Below are positions 9,214 through 18,563 of a stretch of 64,000 nt of DNA, one piece after another. Position numbers and translations under genes: made by a program. The notes beneath the pieces were generated by a model. The model did no database searches. It was not told the DNA's origin and worked only from the letters and a program-made list of their open reading frames with translations. The number at the start of each line of letters is the position of its first letter. Within the stretch, counting starts at the first letter, position 1. The DNA is taken from contig JBAOHD010000018.1 in the NCBI GenBank assembly GCA_037046615.1, positions 124,001-188,000 of the forward strand, written 5' to 3'. The stretch comes from Phosphoribacter sp037046615. GTDB taxonomy: Bacteria > Actinomycetota > Actinomycetes > Actinomycetales > Dermatophilaceae.

Positions 9214-9991
9214 ATGGACAAAGTGGTCTCTTCCCCGGTCGAGGCGATCGCCGGGATCTCGTCAGGCATGTCTCTCGCCGTCGGAGGCTTCGGTCTCTGC
9301 GGCATCCCCTCGGTCTTGATCCAGGCGCTGCACGACAGCGGGGTCGACCAGCTCGAAGTCGTGAGCAATAACTGCGGGGTCGACGACTGGGGCTTGGGAA
9401 TCCTGCTCAAGGACAAGCGGATTCGCCGGATGGTCTCGTCATATGTCGGGGAGAACAAGGAGTTCGCACGGCAATACCTGCACGGCGAGCTCGAGGTCGA
9501 GCTCACCCCGCAGGGCACTCTCGGCCGAGCGGATGCGGGCCGGAGGCGCGGGGATTCCCGCGTTCTTCACCATGACCGGTGTCGGCACCCAGGTCGCCGA
9601 AGGCGGTATGCCGTGGAAGTACCACGAGGACGGCACCGTCGACGTCGCGTCTCCGAAGAAGGAGACCCGGGAGTTCGAATGGATGGGCCGGCCGCGGGAG
9701 TTCGTCATGGAGAAGGCGATCGTCGCCGACTATGCGCTCGTGCGGGCAGCGGTCGGTGACCGCCACGGCAACCTCGTCTTCAACGAGTCGGCACGCAACT
9801 TCAACCCGCTCGCCGCGATGGCTGGCAAGGTCACCGTCGCCGAGGTCGAGAAGCTCGTTGAGCCCGGGGAGATCCCTCCAGACCAGGTCCACCTGCCGGG
9901 CATCTACGTCCAGCGGGTCCTCGCGCTCACCCCCGAGCAGGCAGCCGCCAAGCGCATCGAACGCCGCACCGTGACGACCAAGGAGGCCTGA
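9214..9991 (+). CDS. scoA: 3-oxoacid CoA-transferase subunit A, frameshifted as sequenced
   Basis: The alpha subunit of succinyl-CoA:3-ketoacid (or related) CoA-transferase. The first frame carries SLAVGGFGLCGIPSVLI and NNCGVDDWGLGILL. It changes frame at 9523-9524, where ctcGGccgag replaces the expected ctcgccgag. The second frame continues with ERMRAGGAGIPAFFTMTGVGT, FNESARNFNPLAAMAG and ends KRIERRTV. One extra G explains the break, and with it removed the product is about 258 residues, normal for the family. Other breaks in this window are also extra bases, so a sequencing error is favoured over a true pseudogene. scoB follows after 3 bases. Confidence 0.88.
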
Positions 9992-9994
9992 GCG

Positions 9995-10900
9995 ATGGCT
10001 CTCACCCGTGAAGAGATGGCCGCCCGAGCCGCCCGAGAGCTCTCCGACGGCGCCTATGTCAACCTCGGCATCGGTCTGCCGACGCTCGTGCCCAACTACG
10101 TCGACGACGATGTCGAGATCGTGCTGCAGTCCGAAAACGGCATCCTCGGCGTCGGCGCGTATCCCACCGAGGATCAGGTCGACCCCGACCTCATCAACGC
10201 CGGCAAGGAAACCGTGACGGTGCGCCGCGGAGCGTCGTTCTTCGACTCGGCGACGAGCTTCGGGATGATCCGCGGCGGCAAGGTCGACGCCGCCATCCTC
10301 GGCGCCATGCAGGTCTCCGAACGCGGCGACATCGCCAACTGGATGATCCCCGGGAAGATGGTCAAGGGGATGGGCGGCGCCATGGACCTCGTCCACGGTG
10401 CCAAGCACGTCATCGTCCTCATGGAGCACGTCGCCAAGGACGGTACCTTCAAGATCGTCAAGGAATGCTCGCTGCCCTACACCGGCAAGGGTGTCGTGCA
10501 GCGGATCATCACCGACCTCGCCGTCATGGATGTCACCGACGACGGTCTGGTCCTGCGCGAGCTCGCTCCGGGGGTCACGGTCGAGGACATCCGGGCCGCA
10601 ACGGAACCCGACTTCCGCGTCGAACTCCTCGACTCGAAACCCGACTCAACCCCGTCACCCCAGGTCGAGGGTGACCCGCTCGGCGGCCAGGCGTTGCGCC
10701 TGGTCGCCGAGCGCATTGCGGACGATGACGACCGACCCTCCGCTGTGCCAGGCGGCAACGGCGATCCGGAGGGCATCGCCAAGGTCCGCGGGCAGGCGCA
10801 CCCGCGCGCCGGCATCGATGGCGTGGTGTGGCACCAGCGGCGCAGGCGCCATGCGGTATGCCGCCTCCCCACCGTCCCAGCGCAGCGCCGAGCCCAATGA
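9995..10900 (+). CDS. scoB: 3-oxoacid CoA-transferase subunit B with unusual C-terminal tail
   Basis: The beta subunit bearing the catalytic glutamate: LQSENGILGVG (Glu near residue 46) forms the glutamyl-CoA thioester. Other family motifs are YVNLGIGLPTLVPNYV, RGASFFDSATSFGMIRGG and GAMDLVHGAKHVIVLMEH. The conserved family sequence ends near residue 215 (EPDFRVELL). The open frame then continues for about 85 low-similarity residues that lie antisense to the next gene, so the true stop may be lost through an indel or the tail may be real. The pair would interconvert acetoacetate and acetoacetyl-CoA in ketone or branched-chain catabolism. Confidence 0.88.
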   Translation: MALTREEMAARAARELSDGAYVNLGIGLPTLVPNYVDDDVEIVLQSENGILGVGAYPTEDQVDPDLINAGKETVTVRRGASFFDSATSFGMIRGGKVDAAILGAMQVSERGDIANWMIPGKMVKGMGGAMDLVHGAKHVIVLMEHVAKDGTFKIVKECSLPYTGKGVVQRIITDLAVMDVTDDGLVLRELAPGVTVEDIRAATEPDFRVELLDSKPDSTPSPQVEGDPLGGQALRLVAERIADDDDRPSAVPGGNGDPEGIAKVRGQAHPRAGIDGVVWHQRRRRHAVCRLPTVPAQRRAQ

Positions 10901-11368
10901 TGCCGGGCGCTCGACGGGCACGAACACGTCGCCGTAACTTGCCAACTCACGGGCCTCGTCGGTCGCGCCCGCGGGCGTGTCCGGCCGGGACCGGGCGAGG
11001 GCTGCGAGGGCGACGAGCACGGCATACCGACCGGAGTTGACGACACCCGCAGCGGCGGCGGCGTCGTCGGTGACCACCGCGTCAGCGTCCACGGCTGTCG
11101 AACCCACGACGACGGTGGCGCCGACCGACCAGGACGCGAGGGCCCAATACATCGCGCGCCAATGGCTCGGCAAGGCCAGACCCACGGTCGTGCCGGGCCC
11201 GGCCTCGGCCTCTTCAACAAGGAAGTTGGCCGCCTTGGCCGCCCAGTTGGCGATCACCTTCCCTGAAAACTCCACCCGCTCGCCGGTGGCGTCGTCGTAG
11301 AAGGTCACGCGAGGCGCGGCGGCATCGGCTTTCAGCATTTCCGGCAGCACGGCCTGGACGTCGATCAC
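10655..11368 (-). CDS. TIGR03089 family protein (truncated AMP-binding-like)
   Basis: A 237-residue protein of an actinobacterial family that resembles only the N-terminal part of acyl-CoA synthetases. It has RVTFYDDATGERVEFSG and VIANWAAKAANFLVEE, then GTTVGLALPSHWRAMYWALASWSVGATVVV. It lacks the AMP-binding P-loop and the C-terminal lid, so no adenylating activity is expected. The length is normal for the family. It overlaps the scoB tail antisense by about 245 bases and is divergent from the DNA glycosylase gene. Function is not known. Confidence 0.85.
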   Translation of the reverse strand: MIDVQAVLPEMLKADAAAPRVTFYDDATGERVEFSGKVIANWAAKAANFLVEEAEAGPGTTVGLALPSHWRAMYWALASWSVGATVVVGSTAVDADAVVTDDAAAAAGVVNSGRYAVLVALAALARSRPDTPAGATDEARELASYGDVFVPVERPASLGSALRWDGGEAAYRMAPAPLVPHHAIDAGARVRLPADLGDALRIAVAAWHSGGSVVIVRNALGDQAQRLAAERVTLDLG

Positions 11369-11441
11369 GGGTCGAGACTAAGCCCTGACCCACGCCGGCA
11401 CTGCGGGGACGGGTGTCACCACGGGATCGTAGGGTGAGCCC

Positions 11442-12374
11442 GTGTCAGCTACGCCGCTCAAGCGCTCCTGGCACAGCGCTCGGCCCGTGCAGCTGGCGGC
11501 GATCCTCGGAGTCTTCCGTCGCGGGGCTGGCGACCCGTCGTATCGGAGTGACCTCGACGGGTCCGTGACGCGATGCGTCCGATCGCCCGACGGCCCCGTG
11601 ACGGTCCAGCTGCAGGCACGGCCGAAGGACTCTGACATCACGGTGCTCGCGTGGGGTGCGGGAGCCGCCTGGGCGATCGAGCACGCGCCGGAGTGGATCG
11701 GGGAGTCGGACGACCTCGACGGTTTCGTCGCTCACCACCCGCGGGTCGCCCTGGCCGCTCGGCGCTTCCCAGGGTGGCGCGTGCCGCGCAGCGGACTGGT
11801 CCTCGATGCGCTCATCCCTGCTGTCATCGAGCAGAAGGTGACGGGGCAAGAGGCCTTCAGAGGCTATTGCGCCCTCGTGAGCCGCTACGGCGAGGTTGCG
11901 CCCGGACCGGCCGGTGTCGCCGGGATGCGCGTCCCGCCAGGGGCAGATGGGTGGCGACGGATCCCCTCGTGGGGGTATCTCACGGCGTCGATCGACGCAT
12001 CTCGCTCCGACACGATCCAGCGGGTATGCCGCGTCGCCGACACCCTCGCTCGGATCACCGACCTGCCCGGTGACGTGGCCCGCGCCCGGCTGCAGACCGT
12101 GCCTGGCGTGGGGCGATGGACCGCGGCCGAGGTGGCTCACCGGGCGCTCGGCGACCCGGACGCCGTGAGTTTCGGCGACTACCACGTCGCCAAGAACATC
12201 GGGTGGGCACTCACCGGTGCAGAGGTCGACGACGACGCACTCGCCGAACTCCTCGAGCCGTATGCCGGTCACCGCTATCGCGTCCAGCGGCTCCTGGAGC
12301 TCGCGGGCCACCAACGCCCGCGTCGAGGCGCTCGCATGGCCCCGCGCACCCATCTTCCGCGGATGGGGCGTTAA
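11442..12374 (+). CDS. HhH-GPD DNA glycosylase (AlkA-like)
   Basis: A 310-residue base-excision-repair glycosylase. The helix-hairpin-helix reads LQTVPGVGRWTAAEVAHRAL (about residues 208-227). It is followed by the catalytic Asp region DAVSFGDYHVAKNIGW, where the Asp of GDYH is in the AlkA position. The upstream VLDALIPAVIEQKVTGQEA helix is also typical of 3-methyladenine glycosylase II. There are no Fe-S cysteines. The start is GTG at 11442. The lesion range cannot be told from sequence. Confidence 0.88.
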   Translation: MSATPLKRSWHSARPVQLAAILGVFRRGAGDPSYRSDLDGSVTRCVRSPDGPVTVQLQARPKDSDITVLAWGAGAAWAIEHAPEWIGESDDLDGFVAHHPRVALAARRFPGWRVPRSGLVLDALIPAVIEQKVTGQEAFRGYCALVSRYGEVAPGPAGVAGMRVPPGADGWRRIPSWGYLTASIDASRSDTIQRVCRVADTLARITDLPGDVARARLQTVPGVGRWTAAEVAHRALGDPDAVSFGDYHVAKNIGWALTGAEVDDDALAELLEPYAGHRYRVQRLLELAGHQRPRRGARMAPRTHLPRMGR

Positions 12375-12387
12375 GGAGCGCTGCTCG

Positions 12388-12448
12388 CGTGAGATGTCAG
12401 CAGGGGTGCTTTCCTCGGCTGTGAGGCAGCCACGACTGACACCTCACG
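12388..12448. terminator. Imperfect hairpin between convergent genes
   Basis: cgtgagatgtcag pairs with ctgacacctcacg across a loop of about 35 bases, with a small internal mismatch. It lies between the DNA glycosylase stop and the cofE stop, overlapping the last bases of cofE. Possible bidirectional terminator. Confidence 0.4.
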
Positions 12449-13514
12449 GGCTGACCGCGTCGAGCGTGATGGTCGCGTGGTCGGAGCCGAGGGTGAGGTG
12501 ATGGGGCACGCCTTCGCCGTGAAGGGCGACATCGAGCCGGGCGGCGACCGCACCCACGGCCATGAGGTCCTCTCCCGTCACCTCGATCTGACGACCCCCG
12601 ACGTCGACACCCACCGACAGTGCCGACCCGGCCGACCCGCGCAGCGCCACCCCGACCGCGCGATCCACCTGGGCGGAAACCGTGTCCGAGCCAACCGGAC
12701 GGATACCCACTGCCGCGGCCAACTCACTCCCAGGGGCCACACCCAGGGCCGCGCGCACGGCCTCCTGAGAGCCCAGGGCAAACCAGTCGCCCGCACGGCC
12801 CCGGACGATCGACTCGGCACCGACCCCCGTCGGTGAAGGTTCGACCCAAGCCGAGAGTCCTCGGAGGATCGCGACCGGCACCCGGTCGACCTTGCCCTTG
12901 ACGAGATCGGCTGCGGCCGCGATTTCGTCGACGATCGCGCGGATGGTCACCGCGAGCGGCCGACCGTCGGCGTCCGTGCCGCCCCGATGGTCGTCGTAGA
13001 CCGCAATCCCGCTCGAGCCAAGCGCAAAATCGACCTGGCCGCCACGCCAGGGCCGACCCGCTGTATCGGTGAGCACGACCGCCAGGGGGCCGGCTCCCGA
13101 CGCGACGGATAGCTCCTCGACAAGGGCACGGCATACCTCGTCCGCTGTGGTCGGCAGCAGCAGGAGGTCCCCTTCGGGGCCGGTATTTGATGCATCAACG
13201 CCGGCCGCGGCCATGACCGGCCCCGCGACCGACCGCACGATCCTCGTGACGCGGCCACCGATGTCGCGCTCGGCCACGACCTCGACCGTCTGGCTGGCGA
13301 CGACCGCTTCCTTGTCGGTCGACGGTGCGGTCAGTCCGAGCGCCTTCGAGACCAGCTTGCTCGAGACCGCGACGATGTCCCCCGCACGGAGGGCATCACC
13401 CTGAGCGGCCGCGGCTGCGCTGATGAGCCGGGCCAGGTGGTCGTCGCGGCGCACCTCGGGTATGCCGCGCACCCCGATGACTTCGACGTGGGGGATGCGG
13501 GGGCGATCGGTCAC
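12444..13514 (-). CDS. cofE: Coenzyme F420-0:L-glutamate ligase with divergent C-terminal domain
   Basis: CofE (FbiB N-domain) adds gamma-linked glutamates to F420-0 using GTP. The GTG at 13514 gives a product beginning just before the conserved VEVIGVRGIPEV strand. Motifs include GDIVAVSSKLVSKALG, the metal/GTP-site run AAGVDASNTGPEGDLLLLP and LTDTAGRPWRGGQVDFALG. Length is 356, longer than archaeal CofE (about 250) but shorter than mycobacterial FbiB (about 450). The last 105 or so residues do not show the nitroreductase motifs of FbiB. It overlaps cofD by 4 bases and forms its operon partner. Confidence 0.92.
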   Translation of the reverse strand: MTDRPRIPHVEVIGVRGIPEVRRDDHLARLISAAAAAQGDALRAGDIVAVSSKLVSKALGLTAPSTDKEAVVASQTVEVVAERDIGGRVTRIVRSVAGPVMAAAGVDASNTGPEGDLLLLPTTADEVCRALVEELSVASGAGPLAVVLTDTAGRPWRGGQVDFALGSSGIAVYDDHRGGTDADGRPLAVTIRAIVDEIAAAADLVKGKVDRVPVAILRGLSAWVEPSPTGVGAESIVRGRAGDWFALGSQEAVRAALGVAPGSELAAAVGIRPVGSDTVSAQVDRAVGVALRGSAGSALSVGVDVGGRQIEVTGEDLMAVGAVAARLDVALHGEGVPHHLTLGSDHATITLDAVSP

Positions 13515-14509
13515 GGTGTGCGGAGCTCGAGCGCGAGGTCGAGCGCTGCCCCGGCGAGATCGGCGGCGCTGGCCCGGTCGGACATGAGCAGCGGGCGCCC
13601 TCGCACCGTCACGTGCGAGGGGAGGCGACCGGGTCCTGGGAGGTCCGCGGGGTCGACGAGCCACCCGCGGATAAAATCTTCATAGAGCCGCGCCACGGCT
13701 GTGGCGGTCGACTCGACGCCGATGGCGGTGAGACACGCGTCCGCGTGGCCGCGGACGGGGCGGCCTTCGATGATCGGGCTCACGCCGACGACCGGTGCCA
13801 TCGTGCCTCGGAGTGCGTCTCGCACGCCGGGGACGCCGAGAATGACGCCGATCGAGACGACCGGGTTGCTCGGCGGGAGAAGCACGACATCGGCTTGTCG
13901 GATGGCGTCGAGGACACCAGGGGCGGGGACGGCTCGGTCCATGCCCGCCACGACGAACCGTGATGCCGGCAGAGCCGCACGGTGTCGCACCCACCATTCC
14001 TGGAAGTGGATAGCGCGGGGGCCGTCGGAGTCGTCGGGATCGTGGACGACGACGTGGGTCTCCACCGGCACGTCCGTCATCGGCAACAGCGTGATGCCCC
14101 GATCCGGAAGCCCCCACCGGGCCGCCAGCGTGGCGGTGACCGCGCTCAGGGTGCGACCTTGACCCAACCACTGCGATCGGGCGATGTGGGTGGCAAAATC
14201 CTTGTCGCCCAAACCGAACCACTGGGGTTGAGCACCGAGCGCGGCGAGTTCCGCGCCGACGGCGAAAGACTCATCGCTGCGCCCCCAACCCTGGCCTTCG
14301 TGGATGCCGCCGCCGAGCGTGTACATCAGCGTGTCGAGGTCTGGGCACACCCGCAGGCCGAACAACGTGATGTCATCGCCGGTATTGCCGATGATCGTGA
14401 GGGAAACGTCGCCGGGATCCTGCGCCCGGGGATAGGTCGAAAGATGGTCGACCAGGCCCCGGAGGAATCGGGCGCCGCCGACACCACCGGCCAAGGCAGT
14501 CACGTGCAT
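13511..14509 (-). CDS. cofD: 2-phospho-L-lactate (or enolpyruvate) transferase CofD/FbiA
   Basis: CofD joins the activated phospho-lactyl or phospho-enolpyruvyl guanosine to the deazaflavin FO in F420 synthesis. The 332-residue product has the N-terminal substrate loop TALAGGVGGARFLRGL, IIGNTGDDITLFGLRVCPDLDT and the Asp/Gly-rich HEGQGWGRSDESF region. PSNPVVSIGVILGVPGVRDAL and PIIEGRPVRG follow. It is coupled to cofE downstream. The cofC/fbiD and fbiC genes are not in the window. Confidence 0.95.
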   Translation of the reverse strand: MHVTALAGGVGGARFLRGLVDHLSTYPRAQDPGDVSLTIIGNTGDDITLFGLRVCPDLDTLMYTLGGGIHEGQGWGRSDESFAVGAELAALGAQPQWFGLGDKDFATHIARSQWLGQGRTLSAVTATLAARWGLPDRGITLLPMTDVPVETHVVVHDPDDSDGPRAIHFQEWWVRHRAALPASRFVVAGMDRAVPAPGVLDAIRQADVVLLPPSNPVVSIGVILGVPGVRDALRGTMAPVVGVSPIIEGRPVRGHADACLTAIGVESTATAVARLYEDFIRGWLVDPADLPGPGRLPSHVTVRGRPLLMSDRASAADLAGAALDLALELRTP

Positions 14510-14588
14510 GGAGGCATCCTCGCAGCGCGAGCCGCCGCAGCTCTACCGGCGTGTCGCGCAGGAATCGCCCTAGTTAGCAGATCCCGGC

Positions 14589-14618
14589 TTGACTAAACGG
14601 GTATGACACGCATGTAAT
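14589..14618 (+). promoter_or_regulatory. Candidate promoter for whiB2
   Basis: An AT-richer patch in the divergent cofD/whiB spacer contains TTGACT (14589-14594) and, 18 bases on, TGTAAT (14613-14618), close to sigma-A-type -35/-10 boxes. The rest of the 265-base spacer shows no other recognisable element. Confidence 0.35.
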
Positions 14619-14774
14619 TTCACTGTTGTCGTTTGCGATCCGCGTCGCGACGGCTGGTGCGCTGCCCCGGTAAGGGCGGGTGAGCTGGCTTGTCGAGACA
14701 TCTTGGACACAGCCAGGGACGTGAGGACAGCAGGACCGGGTGGGTGCATGCCAACGATGGGTCGAGGAGGCGAC

Positions 14775-15038
14775 ATGCACGAACTGCTGTTGATGCCGCT
14801 GCAGGATGGCGTTGACGAAGAACTGGGGTGGCAGGAGCGCTCGTTGTGCGCGCAAACTGACCCGGAGGCGTTCTTCCCTGAGAAGGGTGGATCGACACGT
14901 GAAGCCAAGCGCGTCTGCGTGAGTTGTGAGGTGCGTGTCGAGTGTCTGGAGTATGCCCTCGCCAACGATGAGCGATTCGGCATTTGGGGGGGCCTGTCCG
15001 AGCGTGAGCGCCGCAAGCTCAAGAAGCGCGCGGTCTGA
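14775..15038 (+). CDS. whiB2: WhiB-family transcriptional regulator (WhiB2/WhmD type)
   Basis: A small 87-residue iron-sulfur regulator needed for septation in related bacteria (WhmD/WhiB2). The four cluster cysteines are seen as SLCAQTDPEAFFPEKGGS, then VCVSCEVRVEC. The beta-turn GIWGGLSERERRKLKKRAV is the sigma-interaction and DNA-binding end. The ATG at 14775 is preferred because GGAGG lies upstream and it matches homologue length; ATG codons at 14703 and 14748 are less likely. Its position beside cofD/cofE matches the Rv3260c-Rv3262 order in M. tuberculosis. Confidence 0.94.
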   Translation: MHELLLMPLQDGVDEELGWQERSLCAQTDPEAFFPEKGGSTREAKRVCVSCEVRVECLEYALANDERFGIWGGLSERERRKLKKRAV

Positions 15039-15071
15039 CGTCCCGACGGCTCCGGCCGTCCCTGCCCAAGG

Positions 15072-18000
15072 ATGCTCGTGACTGCACCGTCTCACCCCGA
15101 CCCCGATCACGACCCGACGGCCACAGCCGAGCAGGTCGTGCGCTCTCCCAACCCAGAGCCTGGACCCGAGTCGACGTCCCCGCCCGCTGCCGACACGGGC
15201 GAGGCCGAGATACACCCGGCAGCATTGTCGGTCGGGTCGCCCGTTGAGTTGTCGGGTGAGTCGGCGGGTGAGTCGACAGATGAGTTGTCGGGTGAACCGG
15301 AGATTGCCCGAGAATCCGATGTGACAGCAGGAGATTCCGCGGGGGATGCCGGAGAAAATCGGCTGCTTGCGGCGATCCCGGTCACCGCGATCCTTGTCCT
15401 GCGCGACGGTATGCCGTGGCTGCCGACCTGCCTCGACGCCCTGGCCGCGCAAACCAGATCTCCTCACCGGATCGTCGTCGTTGACGTGGCCTCAACGGAC
15501 GGCAGCGCAGATCTCGTGACGACGCATCCGCGCCTGTCAGCCGGTCCCGCACCGATCGACCTGATCCGCACCTCGGGCGTCGTCACGTTCGCCGAGGCCG
15601 TGGCTGCGGGCATCGCTCGTGTCCCTGCCTCCCCACCCGACGCTCGCCCCCACGAGGCCAGCCCCGAATGGCTGTGGATCCTGCCCGACGACTGTGCTCC
15701 CGATCCCACCGCCCTCGAGGAGCTCACGAGCGCCGCGGGCCGATCCCCGTCAGTGCGCGTCGCCGGTCCAAAGGTCGTCGACTGGGATCAACCCAAGAAG
15801 CTCCTCCAGGTCGGCCACCAGTTGACACGATCCGGGCGGCGGGTGTTTGCCCCCGCTCCCGGCGAAGCCGACCAGGGCCAATACGACCGACGCACCGACG
15901 TCATCGCGGTGAGCACGACCGCCATGCTCGTCCGCAGAGACGTGTTCGACGCGCTCGACGGGCTCGATCCCGGGCTGCCGCATCCCGCCGATGCGCTCGA
16001 CTTCGGCTGGCGCGCTCAGTTGGCCGGACACCGCGTCGTCGTCGTGCCGGCCGCCCGGGTCAGGGCCGCGGAGGCGCGATTTGGGCCCACCCGGAGCACA
16101 GATCCCGACCCGGCCTCGGTCCGGCGTGCGCAACGGAGCGCCACCCGCCGGGTTGCGCTCGCCCGATGCTCACCCCTTGCCATGCCCTTCCTCGCGGTGT
16201 GGATCGCGGTGAGCTCGGTCGCGTCGGCCGTCGGTCTGCTTTTGCTTAAACGGCCGGCCCACGCGTGGCTGGCCTTGGGTGACCTCACGTCGCTCGTCCA
16301 CCCCATCTCGTCGTGGCGGGCGCGATGGCGCTTCCGGCGCCGGCGGGTCTTGGCCAGGCGCGACCTCGCCTCGCTCTTCGTGACACCAGGTGAGGCGGCA
16401 CGGCATACCTGGGATGGTGTCCAGGAGGCCATGACTCCGGGCCGCGCCCACGATTCCGCTGCGATCGACGACACCGAAACCGAGACCGGCCCGGTCGCTC
16501 CTGAGGCCGACAACCTTGCCGTTCTTCCGAAGTCTCTCGTCCAGCGAGTCGTGGCCAACCCGGGCTTCCTCGTCACGCTCGCCGCCGCAGCCGCCGCGAT
16601 CTACGGATTCCGTGGCGCGATCCGTCTCGGTCTGTTCGACGCTGGTGGGACTGGTCTGGCCGGCGGCGTGCTCCAGCGGGTCACGACCGATGCGGCCGGC
16701 CTCTGGCACGTCTTCCGTGACGGCTGGCACGGGGCGGGCTGGGGCACGAGCATCGAGTCCTCGCCGGCGGTGGCCGTGCTCGCGGGCATCACCTGGCTGG
16801 GGGAGTTGGTGCCGGCCGTCCGTGACGGACGCTCTCCGGCTGGTGTCATCGCCGCCTGGCTCGTCCTGGCAGCTCTCCCGTTGGCGACCATGACGGCATA
16901 CCTCGCGTCGCGAGTGCTCCCGGTGTCGCGCTGGATCCGGGCCGTGGCCGCCATGGCGTGGGGAGGCAGCGGTGTCGCGATCGCGGCGGTCCACGAGGGC
17001 CGCGTGACCGCGGCGCTCAGTCAGATCCTCCTCCCGCTTGTCATCGCCGGGATCGTCCGCGTGGCGCGTGACGACGGGACTTTCACCGCTGCCTCGGCCA
17101 CTGCGCTCGGTGCCGGGATCCTCGGGTCCATCAGCCCCGTCATGCTCATCCCCGTCGTCGCGGCGGCCCTCGTCCTCGTGATCGTGGGACCCGGGTGGCA
17201 CCGTCGCGCGCGAGCCACGGCGGTGCTCGTCTTCCCACTGGCCCTGCAGGGACCATGGTTGCTCCACCTGGCCCGCGATCCGCTGGCCTGGATCGGGACG
17301 CCGGGGCTCGTTGATGTCATCGACCGCGAATCCGTGCCCACGTGGCAGGTGGCTGCGGGCATGCCGGACGGCGGTCCAGCACTCCTCGCCGCGCTCATGG
17401 TGCCAGTGCTTCTGCTCGCTGGTGTGGCGATGGGGCGAGGCACGCGGACCCGCGCGGAGCGCATGGCTGCGCTCGGTCTCGGGCTGCTCGTGGTGATCGG
17501 CACCGCGTATGCCGTCGCAGCGCGGGCCATCGTCATCGGGAGCGTGGCCGGCGAAGCCGGTGCCGAGACCCTCGCACGGCCGGCAACTCCGTGGCCCGGA
17601 GTCGGATCCCAGCTCGCGCTCGCGGGGCTGCTGGCGCTCGGTCTCCTCGGCAGTCGTGACCTCGGCAGGCTGGTGGGTCGCACTGGCTGGGGGTGGCGTC
17701 GGTGGGCGCTGGGACTGGCCATCTCCGCGGCTGCCCTGTCGTGGGCCACCGGGGTGGGGTGGACCGCCGTCGAGCGGCTGGACAGCACCCTGTCGGCAGA
17801 CAGGGCCTCAGCGCCGGCGGTGGCCGTCGACCAGGCTGCGGGGCCAGAACGCAATCGCCTCCTCGTCATCACGCCAAGCTCGGAACGACTGACCTACGAG
17901 GTGGTTGGCGAGGAGCCGCCGCCGTTGCTCCGCGGTCTCGTCCAGCCGCCCGCCGCCACCGATCCGGGGTTGGCAGCCGTCGTCCAAGCCTTGGGCAGTG

Positions 18001-18563
18001 CGACCGTCGATCCGACCCGTCCCATCGGCGGCCACCTGGCCGACCTCGCGGTGGGCTTCGTCTCGGTCCGCGGCGGCTCCGACCTGACGCTGATCCGCAC
18101 CCTCGATGCCACGCCAGGGGTGGTGCGTCTCGGAGCGACCGACGAGCAGACGCTCTGGCGTGTCGTCACCCGACCGTCCGTGACCCAGCCAGGGGAGGCC
18201 GTCCCTCCTGCCCGCGTGCGCATCACGACGGCCGACGGGCAACCGATCGCGGCCATCCGCGCGACCGGCCCGCACGCGCAGCTGTCGGCCTCGGTGCCCG
18301 CGGGTCCTGGCGGTCGACTGCTCGTCGTCGCGGAGGCGCCCGAATGGGCACGGGCTGCGACCGTGACCTTTAACGGGAGCCAGCTCACCAGCGTCCAAGG
18401 CCACGCGACCCCGACGTATGCCCTCCCGCAGGAGCCGGGATCGGTGGTCATCGACATTCCGCCGATCCGTCGCGGATGGAGCTACGCCCACCTCGCCATC
18501 GTCGTGCTCGTCGTCTTCCTCGCGGTGCCCTTCGGCAACCGCAGGTCCCGGAGGGTCTCATGA
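15072..18563 (+). CDS. Large membrane glycosyltransferase (GT2 domain plus multi-TM region)
   Basis: A 1163-residue protein. Residues 1-95 are an acidic Ser/Gly/Glu-rich tail. Residues 98-350 are a GT2 domain (VTAILVLRDGMPWLPTCLDALAAQ, VVVDVASTDGSADL and LWILPDDCAPDPTALEEL in the DxD position). Residues 350-900 hold about a dozen hydrophobic helices. The C-terminus is a long extracytoplasmic beta-rich domain followed by a last helix (YAHLAIVVLVVFLAVPF). This architecture is standard next to whiB2 in actinobacteria. The stop overlaps the DUF5719 start (ATGA). Likely role: assembly of an envelope polysaccharide; substrate unknown. Confidence 0.88.
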   Translation: MLVTAPSHPDPDHDPTATAEQVVRSPNPEPGPESTSPPAADTGEAEIHPAALSVGSPVELSGESAGESTDELSGEPEIARESDVTAGDSAGDAGENRLLAAIPVTAILVLRDGMPWLPTCLDALAAQTRSPHRIVVVDVASTDGSADLVTTHPRLSAGPAPIDLIRTSGVVTFAEAVAAGIARVPASPPDARPHEASPEWLWILPDDCAPDPTALEELTSAAGRSPSVRVAGPKVVDWDQPKKLLQVGHQLTRSGRRVFAPAPGEADQGQYDRRTDVIAVSTTAMLVRRDVFDALDGLDPGLPHPADALDFGWRAQLAGHRVVVVPAARVRAAEARFGPTRSTDPDPASVRRAQRSATRRVALARCSPLAMPFLAVWIAVSSVASAVGLLLLKRPAHAWLALGDLTSLVHPISSWRARWRFRRRRVLARRDLASLFVTPGEAARHTWDGVQEAMTPGRAHDSAAIDDTETETGPVAPEADNLAVLPKSLVQRVVANPGFLVTLAAAAAAIYGFRGAIRLGLFDAGGTGLAGGVLQRVTTDAAGLWHVFRDGWHGAGWGTSIESSPAVAVLAGITWLGELVPAVRDGRSPAGVIAAWLVLAALPLATMTAYLASRVLPVSRWIRAVAAMAWGGSGVAIAAVHEGRVTAALSQILLPLVIAGIVRVARDDGTFTAASATALGAGILGSISPVMLIPVVAAALVLVIVGPGWHRRARATAVLVFPLALQGPWLLHLARDPLAWIGTPGLVDVIDRESVPTWQVAAGMPDGGPALLAALMVPVLLLAGVAMGRGTRTRAERMAALGLGLLVVIGTAYAVAARAIVIGSVAGEAGAETLARPATPWPGVGSQLALAGLLALGLLGSRDLGRLVGRTGWGWRRWALGLAISAAALSWATGVGWTAVERLDSTLSADRASAPAVAVDQAAGPERNRLLVITPSSERLTYEVVGEEPPPLLRGLVQPPAATDPGLAAVVQALGSATVDPTRPIGGHLADLAVGFVSVRGGSDLTLIRTLDATPGVVRLGATDEQTLWRVVTRPSVTQPGEAVPPARVRITTADGQPIAAIRATGPHAQLSASVPAGPGGRLLVVAEAPEWARAATVTFNGSQLTSVQGHATPTYALPQEPGSVVIDIPPIRRGWSYAHLAIVVLVVFLAVPFGNRRSRRVS

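Noticed and set aside
9500..9540. Programmed frameshift in scoA
   Set aside because: No slippery heptamer or downstream structure is seen, and the break matches the extra-base pattern found in many unrelated genes here.
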